Shown here one piece after another: positions 26,055 to 35,828 of a DNA stretch of 64,000 nt; positions within the stretch are counted from its first letter, which is position 1, and the number at the start of each line of letters is the position of its first letter. The DNA lies in NCBI GenBank assembly GCA_021372535.1, contig JAJFUH010000038.1:32570-96569 (forward strand), read 5' to 3'. Both the position numbers and the translations under genes were made by a program. This stretch comes from a bacterium (lineage in GTDB: Bacteria > Latescibacterota > Latescibacteria > Latescibacterales > Latescibacteraceae). The notes under the pieces were generated by a model that worked only from the letters and a program-made list of their open reading frames with translations, was not told the origin of the DNA and made no database searches.

Positions 26055-27416
26055 TTATTTCATGAGTATCATCTTGCTGGTTTCAGCAGCACCGTTCATT
26101 TCGAGCCTCGAAAAATATATACCGGCCGAAACCTGAATGCCCGCATCATCACAGCCGTTCCAGACAACCGAATGAATACCGGAACTCATGGACCCTGAAA
26201 CAAGGGTACGAATTTTCTGACCCGCTGCGTTGTAGACGGAAAGCGTTACCTGTCCGGCATCGTGCAGCGAGAATTCAATGGTCGTCGAGGGATTGAACGG
26301 ATTCGGGTAGTTGCCTTTCAGGGCAAAGTCCACCGGAGCATTATCCTCGACATCCAGCTGCAATTCTTCCTCCGCAAACTCGAAATCGAGAATGCGCAGT
26401 TCAGAGGTGTCTTTGTTTCGAAGAATGTAACATATCTGCCTGCCGTCCGGAGACCAGCACCCATAGTAATTCCAGTAAGGACAATCAGGGAGCAGTGTGG
26501 TCACTTCCCCCGTTTCGACATTGTAGACACAGAGCTGGGCGAACTGGTCCGGATAAGGTCCGTAATTGGTACCCCCATAATTTTTCAGCCACCAGTTCGT
26601 ATATAAAATCCATTTCCCGTCAGGAGAATATACCGGATATAACGGCGATCCCTGCGATACGAGCAGCACGGGAGCGCCACCGTCGAATGGAATCTTGTAA
26701 AGTGCCCACTCGTCATCGATATCGGTGTCCTCTTTTTCATAGAGCGATGTAAGAAAGTGTGTATTGTCATGGCTGATACTTGAAATCCCAAATCCGAACC
26801 GGGGCCATGCATCTCCCGGAAACGTGCTGGCATATACTTCGCTGCCGGTGTCATATTCCACCACTCTGAATTCAAATTCATCCTGATTCTCTATCACCGG
26901 CCTGTCCGTCATGTCGATATAAACCATATACCGCCCGTCATTGTTCCAATACCCGAGATTTGAGTTTTTCCCCAGGATAACACGTTTTTCGCCGGTGGTG
27001 ATATTGATGCCTTCTATGGTAAATTCCTGTCTGCGATCATCCCCATCGAACACATCGAACATTTTTGTGAAGGTTACTTCGCTGCTGTCGTATGTAAAAT
27101 CCGGCCAGCCGAAACAACCAGTGTAAATCCCCTGTGCGGGATCGTTTTTCGTAAGGTTGATCGCGGTGCCTTCCTCGGTGGGGACAATCCAGATATCGCT
27201 TGTGGAGGCATCCTGTTCTGCGTGAATAATGATACTTTTCCCCTGCACCGCCATCGCAATCCATTTGCCATCGGGAGACCAGTCAATTGCGGTAACGGAT
27301 TTGAAGCTATTCCCGCCGGTGGATACGGGAGTTCCGTACTTGTCCGCCAGAGCGAATCCGGTGAGGACCGCAACAATGATTACGACGGAAAGCATACATA
27401 TAGTGACCGGTTTCAT
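26055..27416 (-). CDS. Secreted TolB-like propeller with C-terminal sorting domain, copy 1
   Basis: 453 residues: a signal peptide (MKPVTICMLSVVIIVAVLTG), several PD40/WD40-like TolB blades (SPDGKWIAMA, SPDGKWILYT, SPDGRQICYI), then a FlgD/T9SS-type C-terminal domain starting GNYPNPFNPSTTIEFSL and ending SRLEMNGAAETSKMILMK. The predicted route is Sec export followed by outer-membrane sorting of the type that recognises such tails. AAAGGAGG precedes the ATG. Tandem paralogue immediately upstream. Ligand or role unknown. Confidence 0.85.
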   Translation of the reverse strand: MKPVTICMLSVVIIVAVLTGFALADKYGTPVSTGGNSFKSVTAIDWSPDGKWIAMAVQGKSIIIHAEQDASTSDIWIVPTEEGTAINLTKNDPAQGIYTGCFGWPDFTYDSSEVTFTKMFDVFDGDDRRQEFTIEGINITTGEKRVILGKNSNLGYWNNDGRYMVYIDMTDRPVIENQDEFEFRVVEYDTGSEVYASTFPGDAWPRFGFGISSISHDNTHFLTSLYEKEDTDIDDEWALYKIPFDGGAPVLLVSQGSPLYPVYSPDGKWILYTNWWLKNYGGTNYGPYPDQFAQLCVYNVETGEVTTLLPDCPYWNYYGCWSPDGRQICYILRNKDTSELRILDFEFAEEELQLDVEDNAPVDFALKGNYPNPFNPSTTIEFSLHDAGQVTLSVYNAAGQKIRTLVSGSMSSGIHSVVWNGCDDAGIQVSAGIYFSRLEMNGAAETSKMILMK

Positions 27417-27452
27417 ACACTGCCTCCTTTTAAAAAAAAGTAGTCAGAGAAT

Positions 27453-28736
27453 TCATTTCACGAGTATCATTCTTCCGGTCGCTGTCTGCCCGTTCATTTC
27501 GAGCCTCGAAAAATATACGCCGGCGGAAACAGGGGCACCCGTATTGTCACGGCCGTTCCAGACTACAGAATGAACGCCGGTATTCACCATACCGGACACG
27601 AGGTCACGGATTTTCTGGCCGGCCGCATTGTAGACTGTAAGGTTGACCTGTCCGGCATCGGGCAGCGAAAATTCGATGGTCGTTGTCGGGTTGAACGGGT
27701 TCGGGTAATTACCGCGAAGTGCGAACGGCATAGGTGATTGTTCATCGACACCGAGCTGAAGGCCATCGTCGACCGGAGTATAAAATTCAAAATTACGGAT
27801 ATAGAGTTCATACTCCCCGTTTTTATCGAGAATATAGCAGATTTTACTTCCATCCGGGGACCAGCTTCCACAGAGGCTGCCATAGGGATTGTCCGGAAGG
27901 AGATTCGTTGATTCACCCGTTTCGGTGTTAAAGACATACATGTCGCGGGCGGGCAGGTTCCGTGCAGTGTCCATGTCGGTATAGTCATGACGTGTGTACA
28001 GTATCCACTTACTGTCGGGCGAATACTTCGGATACCACGGATCAGCGTCGTTAAGTATCATTTCCGGCGCTCGTCCATCAAAAAAAATCCTGTAGAATGC
28101 ATGCATATTACTTGCATCCCTGTTTTCCGAAGGCTCAATGAGTGTGGTCACGAAATTGGTATTATCGGGGCTGATTGACGAATGACCAAAATTAAAAATC
28201 GGCTCTCCGTTATGAAAATCGATACCGAGGTTTATGGGACTTTGAGTTCCGAAATCGTATACTGCATAGGTCATGTTCTCTTTTTTTTCCGGATCGGGCC
28301 AGTAAATATAAACGAACAGGGAACCATCCTGTGACAGTGTACCGGCGAATGCCTCGTTCATGAACGTCATGCGTTTTTCGGAATCGATGTCGATACTTTC
28401 TATTTTGCATCGCGCCTGTTTCGTTTCCGAATCGACGATCATCCTTGAATATGTGACTGCGCTCCCATCAGGGGTAAATTCCGGAACACTGCAACGATCG
28501 TCGATATCGGCAGTGAGATTTTTCATTTCGCCGGTTTCGGTAGAAACGATCCATATATCCTCATCCCCCCCGAATGCAATCCATTTCCCGTCTGGCGACC
28601 AGTCTGTTTTCCACAAAGTAACATTCTCGGTCGTCCCGAACCGGAGCGGAACCATGGTGCCATAGTCGAGCGAAAAAACAGGGGCGGCGATCATCATGAC
28701 CGCGAGGAGCAGAATACACGATTTAACAGTTTTCAA
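27453..28736 (-). CDS. Secreted TolB-like propeller with C-terminal sorting domain, copy 2
   Basis: About 427 residues from a TTG at 28736, which has AAAGGAG seven bases upstream and yields a clean signal peptide (KTVKSCILLLAVMMIAAPVFS). The ATG six codons earlier would place the Shine-Dalgarno inside the gene. TolB/PD40 blades (SPDGKWIAFGG, SPDSKWILYTR, SPDGSKICYIL) are followed by GNYPNPFNPTTTIEFSLPDA and an end in TATGRMILVK. Duplicated with the gene at 26055; the sorting domains are the most similar parts. Confidence 0.85.
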   Translation of the reverse strand: MKTVKSCILLLAVMMIAAPVFSLDYGTMVPLRFGTTENVTLWKTDWSPDGKWIAFGGDEDIWIVSTETGEMKNLTADIDDRCSVPEFTPDGSAVTYSRMIVDSETKQARCKIESIDIDSEKRMTFMNEAFAGTLSQDGSLFVYIYWPDPEKKENMTYAVYDFGTQSPINLGIDFHNGEPIFNFGHSSISPDNTNFVTTLIEPSENRDASNMHAFYRIFFDGRAPEMILNDADPWYPKYSPDSKWILYTRHDYTDMDTARNLPARDMYVFNTETGESTNLLPDNPYGSLCGSWSPDGSKICYILDKNGEYELYIRNFEFYTPVDDGLQLGVDEQSPMPFALRGNYPNPFNPTTTIEFSLPDAGQVNLTVYNAAGQKIRDLVSGMVNTGVHSVVWNGRDNTGAPVSAGVYFSRLEMNGQTATGRMILVK

Positions 28737-29069
28737 GGTTTTTCTCCTTTGCATTGAAAGTGTGACTGCTGTTATACCGATTAAAATCATTCGTCCGGAA
28801 TTGAAAACCACTGAATGGGTATTTGTGCATCTTCTATTAAGGGAAATCTACCATAGTAAATTATTTTTGTCAAGTGATTTTTTCCTAAAAAATTTTATCA
28901 AAACAATACATTCGTTGACAAACGCCCCCCGGTGCAATATGTTCAAAACATACGGGGATATGTAATTCGATTTACGATTTACGATTTCAGATTTACAAAT
29001 TCTTAAAATTCGCAATGTGAATGGTCTGTTTTCATATCAATCCTGATTCCTCATGACAGGAGAATACGC
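28737..29069. other. Intergenic region between divergent propeller and sulfatase genes
   Basis: 333 bases. It contains the candidate sulfatase promoter (28915-28943) and a short tandem run of TTTACGATT words (28968-28995), a low-complexity sequence common in non-coding DNA of environmental genomes. Nothing else is supported. Confidence 0.5.
28915..28943 (+). promoter_or_regulatory. Candidate sigma-70 promoter for the sulfatase gene
   Basis: TTGACA (28915-28920), a 17-base spacer and TATGTT (28938-28943). It lies about 125 bases ahead of the sulfatase start, so a 5' leader of about 120 bases would be expected. Confidence 0.5.
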
Positions 29070-30554
29070 ATGAACAGTCATCATGGTTCGAGCCCGGGGA
29101 ACACGTTCAGCCGGAGAAATTTCATGAAAGTCGCCGGAGCGGCTGCTGCTGCCTCGCCGCTTGTCGCGGGAGCACAATCCTCACGGCGGAACATCGTTTT
29201 CGTTCTCATCGACGATCTCAGGTATGATGCCATGGGATTCATGGGACATCCTGTGCTCAGGACACCCCACATTGATCGTCTGGCAGGGAACGGCGTCCAT
29301 CTCAAAAATGCTTTCGTGACTACATCCCTCTGCTCGCCGAGCAGGGCGTCGATCCTCACCGGTCTCTATGCGCACGAGCACCAGATTCTCGATAATTCAA
29401 CCCGTCTGCCCGATTCGACGATCACCTTTCCGAAACTGCTCCAGAAAGCTGGCTACACGACCGGATTTACCGGGAAATGGCATATGGGCGGCGAGACCGA
29501 TGAGCCCCGGCCCGGGTTCAACCGCTGGGTGTCGTTCAGGGGACAGGGAGTGTACGAAAACCCGACCTTCAACATCGACGGACAGCAGGTGAAACGCGAG
29601 GGATATGTTACCGACCTCATAACCGATTATTCGGTGGACTTCATCAAACAGAACAGGAACCGCCCGTTTTTCCTCTACATGTCGCACAAGGCGGTGCATG
29701 CAAGCTTTGTCCCGGCGCCCCGTCACAAAGGGAAATACAACGGCGTTACAGTCCCCAAGCCGGCTTCGTTTTACAACACCGAGGAAAACTACCGGGGGAA
29801 GCCCGACTGGGTCCGCCGTCAACGCAAGAGCTGGCACGGTGTCGACGGGATGTACAACCATACGACCGATTTCGACCAGTTTTACCGGGATTACTGCGAG
29901 ACGGTGCTCGGGGTGGACGACAGCATCGGCCGTCTCATGGAAACGCTCGAAGAGGCCGGGCTTGCGGACGACACCCTCGTCATCTTCATGGGCGACAACG
30001 GATTCCTGTTCGGCGAGCACGGGCTCATCGACAAGCGGTGCATGTACGAGCCTTCCATGCGCGTTCCCATGCTGGCGCACTGTCCCGCGCTTACCGGGAA
30101 AAATTCAACCCGCACCGAGATGGTGCTCAATATCGATATTGGGCCGACAATCCTCGATGCCGCGGGGATTCAGATACCCCAGTCCATGCACGGACGGTCT
30201 TTTCTGCCGCTCATCCATGGCGAAAAACCGCAATGGCGCACCGAATTCCTCTACGAATACTTCTGGGAGCGCGCGTATGCCCAGACACCGACCGTGCTCG
30301 GCCTCAGAACGGACAGGTACGCGTACATGCGCCATCAGGGAGTCTGGGATGTGTATGAGCTGTACGATGTCGAGAAAGACCCCGACGAGATGGTCAATCT
30401 CCTCGGCCATGTTCGCGAAACTTCCGAGCCCAACGACGTGCTCACCCTGCTCAAAGAGCCGGAGCTCAGGAATCTCGTGAACGACCTCGAAAAGAGAATG
30501 TTCGGTATCATCAGGGAAACAGGAGGCCGTATCGATCCGACATGGAAGGGGTAA
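29070..30554 (+). CDS. Tat-exported sulfatase (type I, formylglycine-dependent)
   Basis: 494 residues. Twin-arginine signal (FSRRNFMKVAG then AAAAASPLVAGAQ), then the alkaline-phosphatase-superfamily sulfatase domain. The metal-binding VLIDDLRYDAMGF is near residue 50, and the CxPxR maturation motif CSPSR starts at Cys88, followed by ASILTGLYAH. A second metal site, GDNGFLFGEHGL, is at about 308. It hydrolyses sulfate esters, most likely on a glycan, outside the cytoplasm. It needs Cys88 converted to formylglycine by an anaerobic or FGE-type maturase. AGGAG precedes ATG. Confidence 0.92.
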   Translation: MNSHHGSSPGNTFSRRNFMKVAGAAAAASPLVAGAQSSRRNIVFVLIDDLRYDAMGFMGHPVLRTPHIDRLAGNGVHLKNAFVTTSLCSPSRASILTGLYAHEHQILDNSTRLPDSTITFPKLLQKAGYTTGFTGKWHMGGETDEPRPGFNRWVSFRGQGVYENPTFNIDGQQVKREGYVTDLITDYSVDFIKQNRNRPFFLYMSHKAVHASFVPAPRHKGKYNGVTVPKPASFYNTEENYRGKPDWVRRQRKSWHGVDGMYNHTTDFDQFYRDYCETVLGVDDSIGRLMETLEEAGLADDTLVIFMGDNGFLFGEHGLIDKRCMYEPSMRVPMLAHCPALTGKNSTRTEMVLNIDIGPTILDAAGIQIPQSMHGRSFLPLIHGEKPQWRTEFLYEYFWERAYAQTPTVLGLRTDRYAYMRHQGVWDVYELYDVEKDPDEMVNLLGHVRETSEPNDVLTLLKEPELRNLVNDLEKRMFGIIRETGGRIDPTWKG

Positions 30555-30593
30555 AGACAGGCATAAGGCATAAGGCACAAGGGAAAAATACAT

Positions 30594-30618
30594 CGGCTCC
30601 CGCTGCGATTTTCGCAGG
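30594..30618. repeat. GC-rich dispersed repeat, copy 3 (short)
   Basis: TCGGCTCCCGCTGCGA followed by TTTTCGCAGG; CTGCGA/TCGCAG can form a small hairpin. It shares its start with the repeats at 3575 and 22885 and lies between convergent genes. Confidence 0.4.
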
Positions 30619-30627
30619 AAGCTATGC

Positions 30628-30894
30628 TCAGTCCCGTGTTTGACTTTCCTTCAATTTCTTGGAACAGTACTGAGTAATTGGTATCAGCATACCCGTAATC
30701 ATGAAAAGGAGAAAAATAACCAATAAGAGAAGGAACCCTAATAATCTCTCGGGCGCAGTAAGTATGAGGGACAAGAGAATCTGGATTCCGAGAAATAATG
30801 CCCCGCCTCCTATGATACTGAATAATACCAATCCTATCTGTGCATCAACATAATCTGACGACAATTTGCGTGTGAGGAACTGTGGTGTTTTCAT
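30628..30894 (-). CDS. Small two-helix membrane protein
   Basis: 88 residues from ATG 30894, chosen because AAGGAG sits eight bases upstream. Two hydrophobic segments are evident (about 20-42, VLFSIIGGGALFLGIQILL; about 49-72, LLGFLLLLVIFLLFMITGML), and the C-terminus is basic (KKLKESQTRD). No family recognised. It lies downstream of the korAB genes on the same strand, about 140 bases after korB. Confidence 0.6.
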   Translation of the reverse strand: MKTPQFLTRKLSSDYVDAQIGLVLFSIIGGGALFLGIQILLSLILTAPERLLGFLLLLVIFLLFMITGMLIPITQYCSKKLKESQTRD

Positions 30895-31035
30895 GGTGAT
30901 GACTCCTTTTCGGAAAGGACTCATGGGATTGCAGGCGTTGTGGATTTCGCCGGGCCGCCGTTTCGATGACAGCCGGTAAACTGGAGCAGTGCTTTTTTCC
31001 CGGATGTAGCCTGAATTTACCGGTTAACCACAAAC

Positions 31036-31896
31036 TCACTGTTTCGAATCGATCAGTTCGCTGAGCTTTTCCATGTTGAGCTCGCGTTTTATGATGGGGC
31101 TGGCGCTGTCCTGGTAGACAGCAAGGCTTTCCTCGAATGTTGGCTTGTCCGGGTTTTCATACAGGATGCCGAGGGGAAGCCGCCCCTTTTCGGTCGCCCG
31201 TGTGAACGCCGCATTCCGGTCGTGGAAATCGTGGGAATCATCGAGATAATAGGTGTGTTCCCTGAACCATGCGAAGGTATTGATCTTGTTGAACGAAACG
31301 CAGGGGTGGAGAATATCGACGAGGGCGTAGCCTTTGTGGGTAATCGCCTTTTTGAGAATATCCACCGTCTTGTCCATGTCCCCGCTGAATGCCCGTGCAA
31401 CGAACGAAGCATCGAGCGCCACCGCGACCGCGAGCGGATTGAACGGCTCGAGAATGACCCCGTTCACCTGAACCGGCGTGACAAACCCTCTCGGACTCGT
31501 GGGAGATGCCTGCCCCTTTGTGAGGCCGTATACCATGTTGTCGTGGACTATATTCGTGATATCGGGATTTCTCCGGATGGTGCTCATGAAGTGGTTGCCG
31601 CCCTCGCCGTACATGTCGCCGTCGCCGCTCTCAGCGATGACCGTAAGGCCGGGATTCGACGCTTTTATCCCAGTCGCGGGAGGAAGCGCCCTGCCGTGGA
31701 GGCCGTTGAACGTGTTGCATCTCAGGTAGTGCGGCATTTTCGCCGCCTGCCCGATACCGGATACCATGACGAGGTTGCGGGGTTCGATACCGAGTTCCGT
31801 CAGGGCTTTCATAATGGCGTTCCGTATTCCGAAATTGCCGCACCCGGGGCACCATGCCATATCCCTGACGCCGCTGTCAAATATATTCGTTTCCAT
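31036..31896 (-). CDS. korB: 2-oxoacid:ferredoxin oxidoreductase, beta subunit
   Basis: 286 residues from ATG 31896, preceded by AAGGGGG; longer starts run back into the upstream gene. Thiamine-diphosphate-binding features are present: [10 protein letters not shown] near the N-terminus, [16 protein letters not shown] for TPP/Mg binding, and [11 protein letters not shown]. Together with the alpha/gamma subunit 13 bases upstream it forms a CoA-dependent oxidative decarboxylase of 2-oxoacids (2-oxoglutarate or a branched-chain acid) passing electrons to ferredoxin. The 2-oxoglutarate assignment is the common one but not proven here. Confidence 0.88.
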   Translation of the reverse strand: METNIFDSGVRDMAWCPGCGNFGIRNAIMKALTELGIEPRNLVMVSGIGQAAKMPHYLRCNTFNGLHGRALPPATGIKASNPGLTVIAESGDGDMYGEGGNHFMSTIRRNPDITNIVHDNMVYGLTKGQASPTSPRGFVTPVQVNGVILEPFNPLAVAVALDASFVARAFSGDMDKTVDILKKAITHKGYALVDILHPCVSFNKINTFAWFREHTYYLDDSHDFHDRNAAFTRATEKGRLPLGILYENPDKPTFEESLAVYQDSASPIIKRELNMEKLSELIDSKQ

Positions 31897-31909
31897 GATT
31901 TCCCCCTTT

Positions 31910-33628
31910 TTATATAACTTCAAGAAGTCTCTTTTCGAGTTCCTCGACCGAAAACGGAAGACCGTCGTACTTGAGAATCCTGGTTGTAATGTCAATGTCC
32001 GCATGCAGTTTCAGCAGGCGGCCAAACTGCGATGTCGCGTTGTTTTCCACGATCACCCGTTTACGGGCGTGCTTGAAAAAACTGCCGGTACCGGGATGGA
32101 GCGGGTAGACCTGTTTGAAATAGAGCACCGCCATATCGTTACGACTTAACCGCTCGACCGCCTCGCGGACAATGGGGAAGGTCGAGCCCCAGCATATGAC
32201 GACCGTCGAGGCGTCTTTTTTCCCGATAAGCTCGGGCGGAACCGCTTCATTGACAACCGCATCGAGTTTTTTGAGCCGTTTATCCATCATTCGGATTCGC
32301 ATGTCGTGGTTTTCCGTGATATGGCCTTCCTCGTCATGCTCGTCGCTGTCAACCACGACAAGTCCCTTGCCCAGACCGGGAATCCCGCGGGGAGAGATAC
32401 CGCTATCGGAAAAAGCGTACCGTTTGTACCCGGTGTCGGTTTCCACGATATGCCGGTCGATCTTTCCGTCGGATATATCGAGTTGAGGGATGTTATAGTA
32501 GGAATCGATGAAATACTGGTCGGTCAGCACAAAAACCGGAACCTGGTATTTGTCGGCGACAGCGAATGCCTTCCGGGTGAGATGGAACGCATCCTCGAGA
32601 GTGCCGGGCGCGAATAAAACCCGGGGAAATTCGCCGTGCCCCGCATAAAGTGCGAACTCGAGGTCGCCCTGTTCCGTCCGTGTCGGGAGGCCGGTTGCCG
32701 GTCCGGGGCGCTGGGCGAGATGGATAACCATCGGCGATTCGATGATACCGGCGAGGCTCAATCCTTCCGCCATGAGGGCGAATCCGCCTCCCGATGTGGT
32801 CACCAGGCCGCGCGCTCCCGCATACCATGCGCCGAGAGTCATGTTGATCGCCGCGATCTCGTCCTCCGCCTGCTCGACGATGATGCCGAATTCCTTCGAA
32901 TGCTGGGCGAGAAATGTCAGGACCGGCGTTGAGGGAGTCATCGGGTATGACGACATGAAATTGCATCCGCCTGCAATCGCTCCCAGACCGACAGCTTCAC
33001 CGCCATTGATGATGATATCGTCCTCAACACCGGCATCCCTCGTCAGCTCGATGGATACCGTCCCCGATGAGGTCAATCCATCCCCGAATTCATAACCTGC
33101 GTCAACAGCTTCGATGTTCTTTGCGACAACCTGCTCGCCTTTTTTCCCGAAACGATCCCTGAGATACTCTTCGATAGCTTTCCGGTCAATGTTGAAAAGC
33201 GCGGCGATTACACCGACGATGATAATATTCGAGTAGATGGCGCCGCCGATTTTCTGCGAAAGCCCGGAAAGCGGAATATCGACAATTCCGGGAATGTCAT
33301 CGCCGCCGGGTGCGAGTTTTTCCTTTTCGCCGATTATGATTGTGCCGGGCGAAATACGTCGCCTGACATGGTCAAGGGCTTCCCGGCTCAGGGGGAACAG
33401 GAGGTCGATGGTGTCCAGATAAGCCTGAACTTTGTGTGAGGACACCCGGAGCTCGGTTGAATTGCTGCCGCCCCGGACACGCGACATATACTCTTTCGTG
33501 GAGAAAAGATTGTACCCGGTCTGTTTGAACAGGTGAGTAAGGAGCTGCTCGACCGTCTGCACTCCCTGGCCTGCGGCGCCGCAGAGGACAATGGTAATGT
33601 CGTCTTTTTTTACCGGAAATGATATCAT
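31910..33628 (-). CDS. korA: 2-oxoacid:ferredoxin oxidoreductase, fused gamma-alpha subunit
   Basis: 572 residues. The N-terminal gamma domain (1-180) has [14 protein letters not shown] and [10 protein letters not shown]. The alpha part begins about 200 with [20 protein letters not shown] and SYPMTPSTP, then [20 protein letters not shown] and [20 protein letters not shown], ending in the C-terminal domain ([18 protein letters not shown]). This fusion is normal for KorA of many anaerobes. AGGAG lies six bases ahead of ATG. Probable operon with korB and the small membrane protein. Confidence 0.9.
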   Translation of the reverse strand: MISFPVKKDDITIVLCGAAGQGVQTVEQLLTHLFKQTGYNLFSTKEYMSRVRGGSNSTELRVSSHKVQAYLDTIDLLFPLSREALDHVRRRISPGTIIIGEKEKLAPGGDDIPGIVDIPLSGLSQKIGGAIYSNIIIVGVIAALFNIDRKAIEEYLRDRFGKKGEQVVAKNIEAVDAGYEFGDGLTSSGTVSIELTRDAGVEDDIIINGGEAVGLGAIAGGCNFMSSYPMTPSTPVLTFLAQHSKEFGIIVEQAEDEIAAINMTLGAWYAGARGLVTTSGGGFALMAEGLSLAGIIESPMVIHLAQRPGPATGLPTRTEQGDLEFALYAGHGEFPRVLFAPGTLEDAFHLTRKAFAVADKYQVPVFVLTDQYFIDSYYNIPQLDISDGKIDRHIVETDTGYKRYAFSDSGISPRGIPGLGKGLVVVDSDEHDEEGHITENHDMRIRMMDKRLKKLDAVVNEAVPPELIGKKDASTVVICWGSTFPIVREAVERLSRNDMAVLYFKQVYPLHPGTGSFFKHARKRVIVENNATSQFGRLLKLHADIDITTRILKYDGLPFSVEELEKRLLEVI

Positions 33629-34014
33629 AAACGACTCCTGTTGGTGATTGCACTTCGGTTATAGTATAAGATGCATGATTGTTTTCACGATCTTTTATGT
33701 TTCCGTCATCATGTACAGGAACATTAGAAATCATGAAAAAGATCATACTCGTATCGGTCATGAGTTCGGTTGCATCGCGGCATCCGTAATGATCCATATA
33801 GCTCCGTTCTCTGCCAATGGGAGAAAAGTATTCTGTCTCCGGCATTGCCTGCCAGGATAGTATAATAATAAGCGAAGTAAATGTATATATAAATAAAAAG
33901 AAGTGAAAAACGATGACAATACTGTTGAGCGGAAACGGTTATACCGGGAGATGGTTGCCTGATATTCACCGCATGGAATGCTCGTATTACCGCTTTGTCG
34001 CTCTGTCCCTTAGG
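33629..34014. other. Intergenic region upstream of korAB
   Basis: 386 bases, AT-rich in its second half. A 17-base word (AAAAAGATCATACTCGT, near 33735-33752) also occurs near 52362-52380, upstream of the 52-kb repeat, suggesting another small dispersed element. No convincing gene or promoter pair was identified. Confidence 0.4.
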
Positions 34015-34662
34015 TTAAATATACACGGGCTGTTCGACACCTTCATACCTCGGCAGCGGGACATTCCACTGGAAAAGCTCATCGCTGGGGGAATGCCCCT
34101 TGAGCTTCCGTTGCAGTCTCTTACGGGCTCTGCTTACCCGCGATTTAATCGTACCGACCTGGAGACCGGTAATTTCTGAAATCTGTTGATAACTCATACC
34201 GTCGATATCGCGGAGAATGAGAATTTCTTTATATTTCATATTTAAGGTATCGATGGCTTCCTGTACCTTCTCATCGAGAATTCTGAAAGCGGCTATCTGG
34301 TCAGGTTTCATATGGGGATCGGGGATATCGTATTTTACCTGATTGTCATTATCCGCATCGATGACGAGGTATTTCCACCGTTTTCTTCGCCTGAGCTCGC
34401 TTTTGGCAAGGTTTCCCGCAATAGTGAAAAGCCATGTTGAAAAATGCGCGATAGCCCTGTACTCACCGCACTTTGTGAATACCCGTAAAAACGTCTCCTG
34501 CACAATGTCTTCCGAAGTCTGGTAATCATTGGTGAAACGGAATACGAAATTAAGAAGGCGGTCTTTGTACCGGTTGACCAGTATATCGAAATGTTCGGCA
34601 TTTCCGTCTCTGACACTGTACAGAATGTCTTTATCCGAAAACAGTGCAGTATCGTTTTTCAT
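34015..34662 (-). CDS. ECF-type RNA polymerase sigma factor
   Basis: 215 residues. Region 2 (about 15-85) carries YKDRLLNFVFRFTNDYQTSE and DIVQETFLRVF; region 4 (about 145-200) carries LNMKYKEILILRDIDGMSYQ and a helix-turn-helix ending GTIKSRVSRARKRLQRKL. This is a sigma-70 group 4 (RpoE-like) factor. No anti-sigma factor is adjacent; the next gene is a cupredoxin-like protein, so its signal is unclear. The linker between regions is rather long for the group. Confidence 0.9.
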   Translation of the reverse strand: MKNDTALFSDKDILYSVRDGNAEHFDILVNRYKDRLLNFVFRFTNDYQTSEDIVQETFLRVFTKCGEYRAIAHFSTWLFTIAGNLAKSELRRRKRWKYLVIDADNDNQVKYDIPDPHMKPDQIAAFRILDEKVQEAIDTLNMKYKEILILRDIDGMSYQQISEITGLQVGTIKSRVSRARKRLQRKLKGHSPSDELFQWNVPLPRYEGVEQPVYI

Positions 34663-34752
34663 AGTACGCTCATTTTTTAATTGTTTAAAATGTGTATCTA
34701 TTAGTAAAACAAGGATAATATGAAATAGTGATGCCTTATCGCTTACCGCCGG

Positions 34753-35028
34753 TTATTTCACTCTCAGCGGATAGGACGGTGTCGGGATAAGCGGGCAGTA
34801 GTATGTATAGTCGCCGCTCTTCAGTTCCACCTGCACGGACACTTTTTCTCCGGTTTTTATCATGCGAGTTATCGGTTTCTCACCTTCCCTCATCAAAACA
34901 AATCCCGCATCCTTGTTCGATTTATTTTCCACTTCAAACTGATAAGTCCCGGGATTGATGTCATAAATATCCCCGATTGTTTCAAAATATCCGGGATGCT
35001 CAATTACTCTGATCGTCCTGTTGTGCAT
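34753..35028 (-). CDS. Small cupredoxin-like protein
   Basis: 91 residues without signal peptide. The beta-rich pattern IGDIYDINPGTYQFEVENKS, then VSVQVELKSGDYTYYCPLI and PLRVK resembles the C-terminal half of cupredoxin or EfeO-type domains, where the loop after YxxYCP binds copper. One Cys is present, but the expected ligand His and Met are not seen in the loop (CPLIPTPSYPL), so copper binding is doubtful. Located downstream of a response-regulator gene. Role unknown. Confidence 0.5.
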   Translation of the reverse strand: MHNRTIRVIEHPGYFETIGDIYDINPGTYQFEVENKSNKDAGFVLMREGEKPITRMIKTGEKVSVQVELKSGDYTYYCPLIPTPSYPLRVK

Positions 35029-35185
35029 GGTTTCCGCCTTACTGTATTGGACAACGTCTGCATCAGTCCCGCCGATGTTCCATGATCCTGTCTGTTACCG
35101 ATAATTATCGTGATCCGCTGTTATTCGCTCCGAAATCATCAGTACTCTCTGCATGTTTTGCGGTGTGTTAACCCGCGTGCGCAGT

Positions 35186-35542
35186 TCAATCGTTCCCTAT
35201 GGCATTTATAGCATTCATGAATATGTTGATTTCAAATGGTTTATGAAAAAAGGCATATGCTTTTTCCCTGATTTCTTTCATGGCCGTCGTTTCAAAGGGA
35301 TATCCTGTCAGTATTATCACTTTTACCTGAGGGTCGTGCTCTTTGACAGTCCTGAACACATCGAGACCGGTCATCTCGGGCATGGAGAAATCCGATACGA
35401 CGACATCGAAATTCCCCCTTTTATATGCCTCAACCGCTTCACGAGGATCAGAAAACGCCTGGTGAGGAAGCCCCAGAAGATCAAACGCGAAACTCATGAT
35501 TTCAAGCGAACGGATATCATCGTCGATCACAAGAATGTTCAT
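35186..35542 (-). CDS. Single-domain response regulator (CheY-like)
   Basis: 118 residues from ATG 35542 (GGAG six bases upstream). Receiver domain: acidic pocket VIDDD (5-9), phospho-acceptor Asp in VVSDFSMPEMTG (about 52), the Thr in ILTGY and the Lys of HKPF. There is no output domain, so it acts by protein-protein contact or as part of a phosphorelay. It lies downstream of the NtrC-type regulator and PAS kinase genes, a natural partner (inference). Confidence 0.9.
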   Translation of the reverse strand: MNILVIDDDIRSLEIMSFAFDLLGLPHQAFSDPREAVEAYKRGNFDVVVSDFSMPEMTGLDVFRTVKEHDPQVKVIILTGYPFETTAMKEIREKAYAFFHKPFEINIFMNAINAIGND

Positions 35543-35768
35543 TGGTAACTCCGTCCTTTGAATCGAATAATGAAGCTTTATCCGGGATGCTTTATATTCA
35601 TCATCTCCCGAACCTTTAAAGGGCCTTATGGCTGCTTGTATACTGTAAATTCGTGCCAATGTGCCCGTATCGTAAGTACAAACCGTGCAAATAAATTATT
35701 TTCAAGATGATAGATTATATTGTGAAAAAAGTATTTGGTGGGCGATATAATGCAGTGGCTCATTCCAG

Positions 35769-35803
35769 CCGGTTATAATGGGCCGATGGTTCATTTTAAC
35801 CGG
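35769..35803. terminator. Intergenic stem-loop after the NtrC-type gene
   Basis: CCGGTTATAATG (35769-35780) pairs with CATTTTAACCGG (35792-35803), 11 of 12 positions, around an 11-base loop. It sits 26 bases past the NtrC-type stop on the minus strand. It lacks a T-run, so it is either a weak terminator or an RNA-stabilising hairpin between this gene and the CheY-like gene. Confidence 0.4.
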
Positions 35804-35828
35804 TGACGGGTGCGGTAATGCAGAAGAT

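Noticed and set aside
28964-29000. Operator made of TTTACGATT tandem words
   Set aside because: Low-complexity AT-rich text of a kind common in environmental genomes; it is downstream of the predicted sulfatase promoter and lacks dyad symmetry.
35640-35665. Sigma-54 promoter ahead of the CheY-like gene
   Set aside because: TTGGCACGAATT resembles a -24 box on the minus strand, but the -12 GC element is missing at the right spacing.
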